Source: an uncultured Alsobacter sp. (GTDB taxonomy: Bacteria > Pseudomonadota > Alphaproteobacteria > Rhizobiales > Beijerinckiaceae). Taken from it: a stretch of DNA of 64,000 bases. Location: contig NZ_CAMFHB010000008.1 of the NCBI RefSeq assembly GCF_945952055.1, positions 112,594-176,593 on the forward strand, in the 5' to 3' direction. The notes beneath the pieces are model-generated. The model searched no databases. It saw nothing but the letters and a program-made list of their open reading frames with translations, and had not been told where the DNA came from. Shown piece after piece: positions 26,941 through 36,503 of the stretch (position 1 is its first letter; every line of letters starts with the position of its first letter). The translations under genes were made by a program, and so were the position numbers.

Positions 26941-27684
26941 TTAGTCGTCGATCTCGGCAAGGCGCCGCGCCTTGGCATGCTCGACGCCGAGGACCTGGAC
27001 GATGTGCAGGGTCACCATGTCCTGCGTCGGTCGCCACTTTGCGCCCGGCGTGGCACGGCCCCACTCGCGGCTGACCCGGACGTCGAAGGACAGAGTGGGG
27101 CTGACGACGTAGCCGAGCGACAGGCGCGGCATCACGGCGTTCAGGTAGTTGAACCGGTCGTCGATGATGTATTTCGGCTCGACCTCGAGCTTGGCGCGGA
27201 CCGTTCCCGGCTTTCCGGGGGTGTCACCGAACTGGTACTCGACATAGGGCCGCAGGCGCAGGCGGTTCTGGAACGTGCTGCGCCCCGTGACGTCCTGGAA
27301 CCGCGCCTCGTAGCGCAGCCACGCGCCGATCTCGAGGTTCGGGGTGACCTCGTGCTTCGCGGTGATGCCCAGGACAGGCCGCACCTCGAGCTTGTCGGGC
27401 CGGCGGCTCAGGATGTCGTGGTTCAGCATCAGGTAGCTCTGGACGGACAGCCAGTCGTTGAACTTGTGCTCCACGCCGGCGGGCACGCCGATCAGGCTCC
27501 ACTGGTCGAATGCCGGCGCCCGGACCAGGCCGGCAGCCGCGGTGATGGCCGTGGCTTCGTTCAGCGGCAATGCGGCCTGGTAGATCCCGCGGTAGATGTT
27601 GGGAACGTCGCCGGCCTGAGCCGGGGCGCTGGAGACCGCCAGCAGGCACAGGAGTGTCGCGGAACGCAGACGAGCGGGCAGCAT
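26941..27684 (-). CDS. Predicted outer-membrane beta-barrel protein, function unknown
   Basis: A 247-residue exported protein. A Sec signal peptide (MLPARLRSATLLCLLAVSSAPAQAG) precedes alternating-polarity strands such as WLSVQSYLMLNHDIL, LEIGAWLRYEARFQDV, RLRLRPYVEYQFG and RLSLGYVVSPTLSFDVRVSREW, as in small beta-barrels. The C-terminus is not the usual aromatic barrel end (it closes with LAEIDD). It lies 20 nt downstream of the serine hydrolase gene on the same strand, so co-transcription is likely. I do not recognise a specific family; it may have no enzymatic role. Confidence 0.7.
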   Translation of the reverse strand: MLPARLRSATLLCLLAVSSAPAQAGDVPNIYRGIYQAALPLNEATAITAAAGLVRAPAFDQWSLIGVPAGVEHKFNDWLSVQSYLMLNHDILSRRPDKLEVRPVLGITAKHEVTPNLEIGAWLRYEARFQDVTGRSTFQNRLRLRPYVEYQFGDTPGKPGTVRAKLEVEPKYIIDDRFNYLNAVMPRLSLGYVVSPTLSFDVRVSREWGRATPGAKWRPTQDMVTLHIVQVLGVEHAKARRLAEIDD

Positions 27685-27704
27685 GGGGATCCTCTTCGAC
27701 CAGG

Positions 27705-28955
27705 TCAGCGGTTGCGCAGGGCAGCGCGAATGGCCTCGACGAGGCGTGTCCAGTTGCGGGGATCCGGCCCGGGGCCCGTGAAGGAGCCGAACTGCACGAT
27801 GACGAGGCGCTCGGCCGGATTGACGTGCAGGTGCTGACCGAAGATCCCCAGCCCCTCGATGGCGCGCGTGCCGTCGTTCACCTGGTACCAGTAGCTGCGG
27901 TAGCTCATCTTCGGCTGCTGGCGAAGCATCAGGACGTTTCCGGCCGCCGTCCGCGCGGCATTGCCGGCACTGGCGCCCAGCCGCTCGATCACCGCGGCCG
28001 GCACGACCTGGCGACCACCCACCTTGCCACCGTCGGCCATCATCTGGCCGAAGCGGGCGGCGTCCCGGAGGGTGGAACTGAAGCCTCCGGCCGCGGCCGC
28101 CTGGCCCTGGGTGTCGAGCCAGATGTCGCCCGACGCCTCGGTCCTCAGCGGCGCCCAGACGAGATCCCGGGCGAGGCCATGCCAGCTCTGGCCAGTGACC
28201 TTGGCCATCACGAGGCCGACGGTCTGCGGGGCGTTGTTGGTGTAGAACCAGGCCGTTCCGTTGGGGCCCTTTTGGGTCGCGCCGCTGTCGCGCAGCGCGT
28301 CGAGAAAATGCGCCTTGCTCCAGAAGTCGGGGGGAAGCTCGGCGGCCCGCGTCGAGGGCTCCTCGACATTGACCTCCATGTCGAGGAGATGGCGCAGCGT
28401 CGCCGCTCCCCATGGCGTCCCGCGCAGGTCGGGCACGTAGTCGGCGGCCGTCCGGGCGGGATCGAGCTTGCCCTGCTCGATCAGGATCTCGGCGAGGAGT
28501 CCCGTGAACGACTTCGTCATCGATTGCCACAGGTGTCGGTCCGAGGCCTGCATCGACGAGAAAAGCCCCTCGTAGACCAGGCGGCCGCGATGCAGGACGA
28601 TGAAGCCGTCGATGAATTCGCGGCGGAAGTGCTCGGCTGCGGTCACCGTCTTCCCGTCGGCGGCCTCGAAGCGGATCTGGTCCACGGCCAGCGCCTCGCC
28701 GCGGCGCAGGCGCGACGCCGTTTCGGCGGTGCGGGCGACCTCCCCCGTGGGAAAGAGCTCGCGGACGTGGCGGAAGGCCCATCGGTTGAAGGGAAAGACC
28801 AGCCAGTTCCGCAGGGTCACCTGCTTGTCCGCCGCCAGCGGGTATCCCTGCATCAGCCCGACGGCCACGGGATCGCTGTCCTGGGCGCGCGCCATCCCCG
28901 CCGAACCAATGACCAGCGCCGCCGCCACGGCGAGACCCATCCACCTGTTGCCCAT
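27705..28955 (-). CDS. Secreted serine hydrolase, beta-lactamase class C / esterase family
   Basis: A 416-residue hydrolase with an N-terminal signal peptide (to about residue 24). The active-site motifs of the class C beta-lactamase / DD-peptidase / 6-aminohexanoate-dimer hydrolase fold are visible: Ser-x-x-Lys as SMTK at 145-148 and Tyr-x-Asn as YTN at 238-240. A C-terminal GIFGQHLHVNP segment may supply the third motif. ATG 28955 follows GGGGAGGACCGAGGC. Substrate could be an ester or amide; it pairs with the barrel-like protein downstream. Confidence 0.88.
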   Translation of the reverse strand: MGNRWMGLAVAAALVIGSAGMARAQDSDPVAVGLMQGYPLAADKQVTLRNWLVFPFNRWAFRHVRELFPTGEVARTAETASRLRRGEALAVDQIRFEAADGKTVTAAEHFRREFIDGFIVLHRGRLVYEGLFSSMQASDRHLWQSMTKSFTGLLAEILIEQGKLDPARTAADYVPDLRGTPWGAATLRHLLDMEVNVEEPSTRAAELPPDFWSKAHFLDALRDSGATQKGPNGTAWFYTNNAPQTVGLVMAKVTGQSWHGLARDLVWAPLRTEASGDIWLDTQGQAAAAGGFSSTLRDAARFGQMMADGGKVGGRQVVPAAVIERLGASAGNAARTAAGNVLMLRQQPKMSYRSYWYQVNDGTRAIEGLGIFGQHLHVNPAERLVIVQFGSFTGPGPDPRNWTRLVEAIRAALRNR

Positions 28956-29057
28956 GCCTCGGTCCTCCCCAAGGCTTGAGCTAAGCCAAGCGGCCCGGGC
29001 GGGATTCTCCACCGGTGAAGATTTCGAGACAGAGAGGGAAGAAAGTCCTTGGGCGCC

Positions 29058-29770
29058 CTAGCCGGCCAGCGAGGCCAACATCGCCTGGGGCTCGCGCAGG
29101 CGCACGCTGCCATAGCCGAGCTCGATCCAGCCCTGGGCCTCGAGCTGGCGCAGCTGCCCGTGAACGAAGCTCTGGGAGCAGTTGGCCATCGTCGCGATCT
29201 CCTGGTGCGTCACGGGAACGCGCAGCTCCGGTGCCGGGCATGGCGGAGCGGGGCGGACGCCGCACAGGCGCAACAGCGTCGCCACGACGCGGTCTCGATG
29301 GCCGCGCGGAGCATGAGATCGCGCGCAATGCAGGCCGTGAGGGCCCAGTGGACCTCCATCAGCCGGGCAATGGCTGCCCAGCCCTCGGGCTCCTCCTGCA
29401 GCATGCGCCGCACCGCCGTCAGGGGCGCCACGGCGATGGTCACCTCGGTGCGGGCGACCGCCGTGAGGTGCCGGCGCGGTTCGCGCGTCGCCAGCATCGT
29501 GGCTCCGAGCCAAAACCCCGGCGAGCAAATGTGGGAGACCGTCTCTTCGCCGGAGACGAGCGGGAACAGCAGCGCGAGGTGTCCGGAGGCCAGCCCGACC
29601 AGGGCGTCCGCATGGTCTTCCGAGGCGTAGAGCGACTGGCCTGCCGGGATCCGCTTGAGTTTCGTGAGCCCTTCCAGCGACAGGCGGAACGCGGGTGGCT
29701 CTCGGCCGAGCCACCCTGCCTGGAGACCCTTGCCGGGATCGCTCCTGTCGAGGTCTTCCGGCATCGTCAT
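29058..29770 (-). pseudogene. Crp/Fnr-family transcriptional regulator, frameshifted
   Basis: Two frames together make one roughly 237-residue regulator. The first (start 29770 or 29764) holds the cyclic-nucleotide-binding-like sensor domain, to about LMEVHWALTACIARDLMLR. The second continues RDRVVATLLRLCG and ends with a winged helix (VTHQEIATMANCSQSFVHGQLRQLE...). The join is in the GC-run region about 29291-29320, and the span of 713 nt (not a multiple of three) implies one lost base. It is either a true frameshift that removes DNA binding or a sequencing error. No Cys cluster for an Fe-S site is seen. Confidence 0.8.
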
Positions 29771-29791
29771 CCCGCCCCGGTCACGTCGCCT

Positions 29792-31231
29792 TCAGGCGAC
29801 GAGGCTCAAGGCCCGCGCCGCCCTGATGGACAGACCCGCCACGCGGTGGATGTCGCTGAGCAGGACGCTGCAGACCTCGTCCTCGCCCGCCACGCGCTGC
29901 TCGATGGCCGAACAGTGCAGCGACAGGGTCTCGAGGCCGAGCATGCGGGCGGCCGTGCCCACGCAGGTGACGACCCGCGGGAGATCCTCGGCCTCGGCGG
30001 CGAGCCGGTCCTCGACCAGCGCCTGGAGCTGGCCCAGCAGCCGGTCGACCGTTGCGGCTCCCAGGGTGCGAACGAGATCGTCGAGGACGCCGCGGTCGAG
30101 GAGAGACGGGTCGACGGTCGGGCTCTCCAGGGCGGCGAGGCCCTCGACCAGCGCCTGCAGGTCACGCGGATGACGCGGACGGTCGCAGACGGCCGTGAAC
30201 AGGCCGGCATCCCCTTCCGACAGCGGTGCGTTCGGCGCGGCGAGCGCGATGAGGGGGGCGAGGCCAGGGCGCGACATCGCCACGCTGGCGAGGACGGCAC
30301 GGCGCGCCGTCGCGTCGGACGGGATGTCGACGAGGATCACGCCCTCGCGGACGCCCGCCAGATCCAGCGGCTCGCGCGTCACGTCCCTGGCATCGACCGC
30401 GTGGCCGATGCTCTGGGCGAAGGAGGACAGGATCGCGGCCACGAGCTGGTCGGCATGGACGAGCCTCAGCACGGGCTGGCGACGGTGATCGACATGGCTG
30501 TCCGCCGGGGGCTGGCTGGCGCCCAGGAGCGAGGCGAGACGTCCCCAGCTCTCCTCGTCGTCGATGGCGAACAGTGCGTCGGCGACGTCGGCCAGGTCAT
30601 CGCTCAGCGCCACGATCGGCAGGCCGCGGGCGGCCTCCGGGATCAGCCGCAGACCATGGCGCTCCAACAGGAGGACGCAGGCGGCGGCTTCCGGCTCGAC
30701 CAGGTCGAAGCACAGGCTCAGGGCCTCGCGCCGCTCGGCGAAGGGTGCGGGAAGGGGATAGGCCCTGGGCAGGCCGCGGATGCCGCGGGCGGCCCAGATG
30801 GCGACGGCGGCGGCACGCGCCTCCTCGGCGGTGAGGCTCATGTCGGCCTCCCCGGGGTGGCGCGTGGCAACGTCGTCGAGGATCGCGCGGATGCGCGAGG
30901 GCGCGTCGTCGCGGGAGATCGCCGCGGCGAAGGCGGCATCGCGACCGCGATGCAGGATGAGGGCGCGGCTGCCGTCCGCCAGGGCGACCAGCGGCGTGTC
31001 GCGCCCGAGGGTGCGCAGGATCGCGGCGAACGACCGGGCGAGCGCGAAGCCGGCCATTCCGGGAAGCTGGTAATCGAGGACGATCGCCGCATAGCTGCAG
31101 CGGCGCAGGAGCGCCAAGGCCTCGTCACCGCCGGGAGCGGTGTCGACGACCCAGCCACCATCCGAAAGGACGTGGCCCATGTCGGACCGGGTGCCGGGTT
31201 CTCCGGCCACCAGGAGAAGACGTCGGTGCAT
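29792..31231 (-). CDS. Degenerate multi-receiver / HPt-like signalling protein
   Basis: A 479-residue soluble protein. Residues 1-110 resemble a receiver domain: LLLVAGEPGTRSD replaces the acidic LLVVDDE pocket, but VLDYQLPGMAGF keeps the phosphorylatable Asp position. A middle segment (about 130-250) is unassigned. Residues about 255-375 resemble a second receiver (VILVDIPSDA; a terminal RPR where Lys-Pro is usual). The C-terminus (about 380-479) follows HPt spacing (LDDLVRTLG...VVTCVGTAARMLG), but the His position appears to be Thr. It lies downstream of the cellulose operon on the same strand and may be a non-phosphorylated scaffold. Confidence 0.65.
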   Translation of the reverse strand: MHRRLLLVAGEPGTRSDMGHVLSDGGWVVDTAPGGDEALALLRRCSYAAIVLDYQLPGMAGFALARSFAAILRTLGRDTPLVALADGSRALILHRGRDAAFAAAISRDDAPSRIRAILDDVATRHPGEADMSLTAEEARAAAVAIWAARGIRGLPRAYPLPAPFAERREALSLCFDLVEPEAAACVLLLERHGLRLIPEAARGLPIVALSDDLADVADALFAIDDEESWGRLASLLGASQPPADSHVDHRRQPVLRLVHADQLVAAILSSFAQSIGHAVDARDVTREPLDLAGVREGVILVDIPSDATARRAVLASVAMSRPGLAPLIALAAPNAPLSEGDAGLFTAVCDRPRHPRDLQALVEGLAALESPTVDPSLLDRGVLDDLVRTLGAATVDRLLGQLQALVEDRLAAEAEDLPRVVTCVGTAARMLGLETLSLHCSAIEQRVAGEDEVCSVLLSDIHRVAGLSIRAARALSLVA

Positions 31232-31261
31232 TCCGGTACCCTTCTGAGACCGGTTTTCCGG

Positions 31262-31283
31262 CCGGCGGCCTCCTGGCCGCCGG
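31262..31283. repeat. GC-rich hairpin between TPR gene and receiver/HPt gene
   Basis: Perfect 9-bp stem CCGGCGGCC-TCCT-GGCCGCCGG in the 168-bp gap. There is no T-run on the minus-strand side, so it is not a canonical terminator for the cellulose operon; it could stabilise the upstream message. Confidence 0.5.
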
Positions 31284-31399
31284 TTTGGCTCGGTGGAATT
31301 CTCCCACCGGCCGTGCCCACTATGGGGCGGGACTCGTGAATGATCGGTTGCGGGAACACGGAGAGACCGATCGATGCGTGCGCTTGTCGGGTCATTCGG

Positions 31400-33154
31400 T
31401 CACCGGGGCGTCGTGGACGGGACGAAGCGCGAACCGTCGGCCTGCTGGCGCCTGGCCGTGGACAGGGTGGTCCGCCCTCCCCGCGCCATGACCTCCCAGC
31501 GCGTGCCCGGCACGGGCGGCGCCTGGTCGGCGGCCACGGTGGCCGGGGTCTCCTGGCCGGTCCAGCCCGGCTGCAGCGCCAGCCCGGCGCCCTCGTAGGG
31601 CATGGAGCCCACGCCGCCCACCCGGCGCGCCGTCCTGGGCGCAGGCGGGCCGGAAGGCTTCAGCGCCAGGCGCCGCCCGGCGGCGCCGGCTTCCACGCGC
31701 ATCGGGTTCTCCGGATCGACCGGCACCGGATACTCGCCCTTGACGAAGGCGGCGACCTCGGCCGACCCGGGCCGGGGGACCACCGGGACACCGGGGCGTA
31801 GCGAAGCGGTGGTCCGGGTGCCGGGCGCGCACGTGTCGCCGCTGCCGCCGGCCGTGCGCATGACGAGGGTGACGACGCGCGGGAAGAGGCCGTCGTAGCG
31901 GTTGGCGAGTTCGGCGGCGTCCTTGCGACGGCCGAGGCGCTGGAGGGCGAGGCCGAGGCCGAGGACGGCTCCCTCGCGCGGATGCCAGGCGACAGCCCGC
32001 TCGAACCACGGCAGGGCGGCGGCGGCATCGCAGGCGTTCCAGGCGTACCAGCCGAGCGCCTGCGCCCCTTCGCCCGACGCGGTCCGGAGCGTCAGCCGGG
32101 CCATCTGGTCCAGCCGGCCCGCGGCGATCGGGACGGCAGGGACCATCGTGAGATCCTCCGCCATCAGGTCGACGAACAGGATCGCATTGTGGGCGAGTCG
32201 ATCGCTCCAGGCGAAGGCCAGGTCGCGGGCTTCCTCGCGATGGCCGAGCTGCAGCAGCGACTGGGCGAGCCCGTGGGCGACGAGCGGGTCGCCGCCCGCG
32301 GCGAGCGCCCGGCGAAACCATGTCACGGCCTCGGCGTGGTTCTGGCGGGACACCTCGTACCAGGCCACGAAGGCGAGATCGCCCCCCTGGCCCGAGCGCA
32401 GGGCCTCGTCGCGCAGCAGCGCGGCCTCGGCTGGCGTGAGGTCGCGCGTTTCCTCCTCGCGCATCAGGGCACCGGCCCTGGCGCGGACGATGTCGGTGCG
32501 CAGCGCAGCGAGATCGAGCGGCGCGGGGCCGGCCTGGGACGCGGCCAGGAGCTCGTCCACGAGTTTCATCGGCAGCACGGCCAGGCTCTTGAGCACGGTC
32601 GTGCGGCGGCTCTCCGCCGGGCTGTCGGCCGCCAGCAGCATGCGGTAGACGGCCGCGGCCTCGGCCGGTGCCCCGCTTCGCGCCCGCGCCTCGGCGACCG
32701 CCCAGGCGAGTTCGAGATCGGACGAACCGGGATCGATGCCCGCCGCGGCACGCCCCGCATCCTGCCAGCGCCCCTCCGCGGCCGCCTGGAGGACGGCGCC
32801 GCGCAGGCGCTTGCGGGCGATCTTGCCGGCAAGGTCGCCGGACGGCTGCCAGCCCGGCTCGCGGCGTTGCCGTTCCGCGATCGCCACCGCGAGGTCGTCG
32901 AGCCTGTCGGCGGCGAAGAGCCGCCACAGCGGCGCCTCGTCGGGCCCACTGGGCCTGGCGGTCCAAAGGTCCGCCGGCGGTTGCCAGCCGGGGTGAAGGG
33001 CTTGCAGGCGACGGATCTCGGCCTCGGCGCGGTCGCGGCGGCCCTGCCCCGCGAAGTAGCGCAGCGCCGTTTCGTCCTGCGCGACGGCAGGCGCCGTCCC
33101 CAGCCCGCCCGTCACACCGAGCGCCAGGAGCAAGGCCAAGCAGGACCGCCTCAT
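31400..33154 (-). CDS. Exported TPR-type protein of the cellulose operon
   Basis: A 584-residue protein with a Sec signal peptide (MRRSCLALLLALG...APAVAQ). Helical repeat units of TPR/Sel1 type follow, for example FVAWYEVSRQNHAEAVTWFRRALAAGGDPLVAHGLAQSLLQLGH and AALPWFERAVAWHPREGAVLGLGLALQRLGR. A Pro/Arg-rich tail covers about residues 470-584. It overlaps bcsZ by 4 nt (ATGA), so it belongs to the cellulose operon. By place it could stand in for the periplasmic TPR part of BcsC, but I see no outer-membrane barrel. In some alphaproteobacterial operons a secreted TPR protein (BcsK) is found; assignment is tentative. Confidence 0.75.
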   Translation of the reverse strand: MRRSCLALLLALGVTGGLGTAPAVAQDETALRYFAGQGRRDRAEAEIRRLQALHPGWQPPADLWTARPSGPDEAPLWRLFAADRLDDLAVAIAERQRREPGWQPSGDLAGKIARKRLRGAVLQAAAEGRWQDAGRAAAGIDPGSSDLELAWAVAEARARSGAPAEAAAVYRMLLAADSPAESRRTTVLKSLAVLPMKLVDELLAASQAGPAPLDLAALRTDIVRARAGALMREEETRDLTPAEAALLRDEALRSGQGGDLAFVAWYEVSRQNHAEAVTWFRRALAAGGDPLVAHGLAQSLLQLGHREEARDLAFAWSDRLAHNAILFVDLMAEDLTMVPAVPIAAGRLDQMARLTLRTASGEGAQALGWYAWNACDAAAALPWFERAVAWHPREGAVLGLGLALQRLGRRKDAAELANRYDGLFPRVVTLVMRTAGGSGDTCAPGTRTTASLRPGVPVVPRPGSAEVAAFVKGEYPVPVDPENPMRVEAGAAGRRLALKPSGPPAPRTARRVGGVGSMPYEGAGLALQPGWTGQETPATVAADQAPPVPGTRWEVMARGGRTTLSTARRQQADGSRFVPSTTPR

Positions 33155-34257
33155 CGCAGGCACTCCGGATGGCGGGCCGCCACGGCGACGAGCCCGAGCA
33201 GATGGAGGGTGGCGGGATAGTAGTTCTGGTTGGCGACCGGCATGCGCGCCGCCGCCGGCAGCGGCGCGCCCGTCGCGGCGCAGGCGGCGAGCGCGGGCAG
33301 GATGCGGTAGCCGGGCTCGTCGAGCGTGGCCGTGACCGCGCCGCTGGCCACGTCGACCAGCACGGGCGCCCGGTCTCCGCCGCCCCACAGGCGCAGGGCG
33401 GACGCGAAGCTTTCCGGCGTCCCGGCGGCGGCCCAGGCCAGGTGCAGCACGATGCGGATGCCGTTGTAGCCGAACACCGGATCGAGACCGGCGGCCGGAA
33501 CCGGCGTCGCGGTCCTCAGCGCGATCCAGTCTGCCGGAACGCCGGCGCGATTGGCCCCCGCCTTGCGCAGCAAGGCCAGGCCCGACCGGGAGAGCCCGGC
33601 CCAGTCGACCTCCGGCGCGGCGATCGGCAGGCGCTCGAAGGCCGGAAAGATCAGGTAGGAGGGGTTCGTCAGCGGGCCGTCGCTGCGATCGGCGGCGGAA
33701 AAGCCAGCGGGTCCCGGCAGCAGGAACGGGGCATGCTCGCCCTTGAGGACGATCAGCTTGCGGCCGATCTCGACCGCCGACCGCCGGGCCGCGATCTGCA
33801 GCGCCTCGTCGGACCAGGCCTCGCCGGCCTCCGTCAGCGCCCAGGCCACCAGGATGTCGCCGTCGCTCGCCGCGTTCATGTCCGCGACCGCCGGGCGCTT
33901 CTCCGGCTCCCAGCGCCAGGCCATCAGCGCGTCCTCGCGCACCATCAGGTTGGCCCGGGTCCAGCCCCAGATCCGATCGAAGGTGGGGCGATCACCGGCA
34001 GCCACCGCGAGCAGCATGCCGTAGCCCTGGCCCTCGCTGTGGCTGATCCCGCCATTGCCGGTGTCCACCACGCGCCCTTGCGGCGTCACGAAGCGGTCGC
34101 GCCACGCCGCCCAGCCCGGCTGGCCGGCGAGCCGTCCCGCGACGGGCCCCTGGGCCGCCTGGCTCGGCCCGGGCGCGGCGGGCAACGTCTGCCCGACCGC
34201 CGGACCCAGGGCGTGCACGGCGAGAAGACCGGCGGCTGCTGCGGCGAGAACCCTCAT
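33151..34257 (-). CDS. bcsZ: Periplasmic endo-1,4-beta-glucanase of the cellulose operon (GH8)
   Basis: A 368-residue secreted glycoside hydrolase family 8 enzyme with a signal peptide ending near AVGQ. The general-acid Glu75 lies in SEGQGYGML and the catalytic-Asp region is ASDGDILVAWAL at 130-140. NPSYLIFPAFE and YNGIRIVLHLAWA are further family blocks. Most cellulose synthase operons carry this gene, where it trims or quality-controls nascent glucan. Both ends overlap neighbours as ATGA. Confidence 0.93.
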   Translation of the reverse strand: MRVLAAAAAGLLAVHALGPAVGQTLPAAPGPSQAAQGPVAGRLAGQPGWAAWRDRFVTPQGRVVDTGNGGISHSEGQGYGMLLAVAAGDRPTFDRIWGWTRANLMVREDALMAWRWEPEKRPAVADMNAASDGDILVAWALTEAGEAWSDEALQIAARRSAVEIGRKLIVLKGEHAPFLLPGPAGFSAADRSDGPLTNPSYLIFPAFERLPIAAPEVDWAGLSRSGLALLRKAGANRAGVPADWIALRTATPVPAAGLDPVFGYNGIRIVLHLAWAAAGTPESFASALRLWGGGDRAPVLVDVASGAVTATLDEPGYRILPALAACAATGAPLPAAARMPVANQNYYPATLHLLGLVAVAARHPECLR

Positions 34258-36503
34258 GGCTGGCTCCGTCCCGAACGGCGAACGACCCCCGCGGTGCAGG
34301 CGCCCAGGGCCGCCGCCGCGAACAGGGACATGGACACATAGGCATAGGCGTTCAGCGCGAGCCATCCCGCGAGGACGCGGCGCAGATTGCCGGGGGTCCA
34401 GGTGGTGGGCCGCAGGGTCACGCCGGCGGCCCGCACCGCGGTGACGCCGCCGGAGGCGAGTTCGAGGGCCGAAGACTGGCCGCCGAGTCGGCTCCACGTG
34501 CGGGGACGGGAGACGCAGGCCACCCCCTGCTCGAGGGTCGCACTGTCGCGGGCGGTGGCGACCAGCGCGCCGTCGTCCGCCTGGGCGATCACGAGGTCCG
34601 CGGCCGTGGCGAGGCCCGACCCGCCATCCTTGATGCCGCGCCCGAAGCCCAGGCGATCGACGCCGCGCTGGGCCAGCGAGGCCATCCAGCCCTCCCGGGG
34701 CCGGCCGGCGTCGTTGCGCGGAGCGCCGGGCGCGCCCGCGGCCACGACAGTGGCCGCTTCCATGCCGGACCCCGGCATCTCGCAGGGGTCGTCGCCCGGC
34801 GCCCGGCGCGGCGAGGCCCAACCGGCCTGGAGCTGCGCCCGCTGCAAGCCGGTGGAAGCCAGACGATCCGCGCCGATGGCGCCGACCGGCCCCACCGTCA
34901 GGACGGGCCCGGAGGACGCCAGGGGCGCGTCGACCGCGAAGACCGGGGCGAGCACCCGTCCGGACGCCACGGCGAGCCGTGCCGTGAGCGTCAAGGCCGC
35001 GGCCAGCGAACCGCGATCGGGGCGCGGCACGTGCAGGGTGAACACCCCGCTCTCGCCCGTGGGCCAGCCGCCGGCGGACAGTCCCGCCAGTTCGGGAAGG
35101 CGCAGGGCGCGGGCGGGCTCGGACAGCTCGATGGCGGACTCGGGCGCCAGGGTGAAGCGCGTGGCCTCCGTCTGCCGCAGGGGATCGCAGGCGAGGTCCG
35201 CCGCGGTCGGCAGGTCGGCCGCGAGGTCGATGCGGTTGCGGCCGGGCCGCAGGAGCCCGTAGGGCAGCGCCACGGTGGCCTGGTCGGCCTGCCCCCAGCG
35301 GCCGCGCGCCAGCGTCGTGGCCGCGGCCTCCCGGCCGTTCACCGACACGAGGAGCCGGGCCGACGGCAGGACCTCGGGCGACAACGTCCCACGGACCTTG
35401 ACCGTCGCCTGGCCATAGTCAGCCGGGAACGCATCCGCCGGCAGCACGATCTCCGCCGACAGGCTGGCCCGCGGGCCTTCGAGCCGCCGGGTGGCTTCGT
35501 TCGGCGCGAGTGGGATGGCGTTCGTCAGCCGGGACGCCGCATCGGCTCCGGCCGCACGGCGCGCGAGATCGGTCAACGGGACCAGGGCACGGTCGATGGC
35601 CTCCGGCGTCTCGCCGGTGACCACGAGCACGGGCGCAGCCCCCTCGGCGGCCGGCACCACGGCGAGAGGTCCCTGGCGCAGCGCCTCCTCGGGCAGGACC
35701 CTGGCCAGCGTACCTTGCGGTCCGAGCGCCACAACGATGCCCGACGGCGCGGCGGCGTCCGCCGTGATCTCGACCACCGGATGAAGCGTGCCGGTGAGCA
35801 GGGCGAGACTTTGGACGGCGCGGGCCACCCGCGGCACGAGATCGGGCGCCAGCGTGCGGTCCGCGACGACGGAGACCACCAGGGCTCCGTCGGCCCTCGG
35901 CGAGGCGGCCGCGAGGTCGGCCAGGGTCGTTGCCCGCGAGGGTGCGACGACAAGGCCCGACGCCGTGGCGTCGAACGCGGTCGTGAGCTCCGCCGTGGCC
36001 TGGGGACTGCAATCGACGCGATGTTGTTGCCGCACCGTCGCCGTGAGGCTGTTCCAGCCGGCCTGCAGCAGACGCGGGGGAATGCGGATCGTCGTGGGCG
36101 TGTCGGGAAGCCCGAGGCGCATGCGGCCGATCGCCGTGCCGTTGACGCCGATCTCGGCGGTGGACGTGTCGGGACGCACGGCGATGGAGGACAGGGGCGC
36201 CAAAGTGAGGGACACCTCCTGCGCGGCCTGCGCCGCCGTGAGCATGACCGGCCAGGTGAGCGTCCCCGCGGGACCCTTCACCGCCGCGGGGCCGGCGAGC
36301 GCCGGGAGCGGCCGCAGGATCGTGGCGGCTTCGGCGGGCCGGCTGTCGGTCTCGGCGGAGGGCGCGGGCGAAGCGGTGGCGCCGAGCCCCGGCGGCAGCA
36401 GGAGCGGCCTGCGCGGACCGGCGGCATCGAAGGATTGCGAGGCCGCCGGCGCGGTGGCGAGCACCACGGCGAGCGGCAGGATCCGGGACGTCCACATCGT
36501 CAT
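34254..36503 (-). CDS. bcsB: Cellulose synthase regulatory/periplasmic subunit B
   Basis: A 749-residue periplasmic protein anchored by a C-terminal membrane helix (RRVLAGWLALNAYAYVSMSLFAAAALG). A signal peptide (MTMWTSRILPLAVVLATAPAASQ) is followed by carbohydrate-binding and flavodoxin-like repeats: VRPDTSTAEIGVNGTAIG, then IRIPPRLLQAGWNSLTATVRQQHRVDC, repeated later as YGLLRPGRNRIDLAADLPTAADLAC. BcsB guides the polymer from BcsA across the periplasm. It overlaps bcsA and bcsZ as ATGA. Confidence 0.93.
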   Translation of the reverse strand: MTMWTSRILPLAVVLATAPAASQSFDAAGPRRPLLLPPGLGATASPAPSAETDSRPAEAATILRPLPALAGPAAVKGPAGTLTWPVMLTAAQAAQEVSLTLAPLSSIAVRPDTSTAEIGVNGTAIGRMRLGLPDTPTTIRIPPRLLQAGWNSLTATVRQQHRVDCSPQATAELTTAFDATASGLVVAPSRATTLADLAAASPRADGALVVSVVADRTLAPDLVPRVARAVQSLALLTGTLHPVVEITADAAAPSGIVVALGPQGTLARVLPEEALRQGPLAVVPAAEGAAPVLVVTGETPEAIDRALVPLTDLARRAAGADAASRLTNAIPLAPNEATRRLEGPRASLSAEIVLPADAFPADYGQATVKVRGTLSPEVLPSARLLVSVNGREAAATTLARGRWGQADQATVALPYGLLRPGRNRIDLAADLPTAADLACDPLRQTEATRFTLAPESAIELSEPARALRLPELAGLSAGGWPTGESGVFTLHVPRPDRGSLAAALTLTARLAVASGRVLAPVFAVDAPLASSGPVLTVGPVGAIGADRLASTGLQRAQLQAGWASPRRAPGDDPCEMPGSGMEAATVVAAGAPGAPRNDAGRPREGWMASLAQRGVDRLGFGRGIKDGGSGLATAADLVIAQADDGALVATARDSATLEQGVACVSRPRTWSRLGGQSSALELASGGVTAVRAAGVTLRPTTWTPGNLRRVLAGWLALNAYAYVSMSLFAAAALGACTAGVVRRSGRSQP

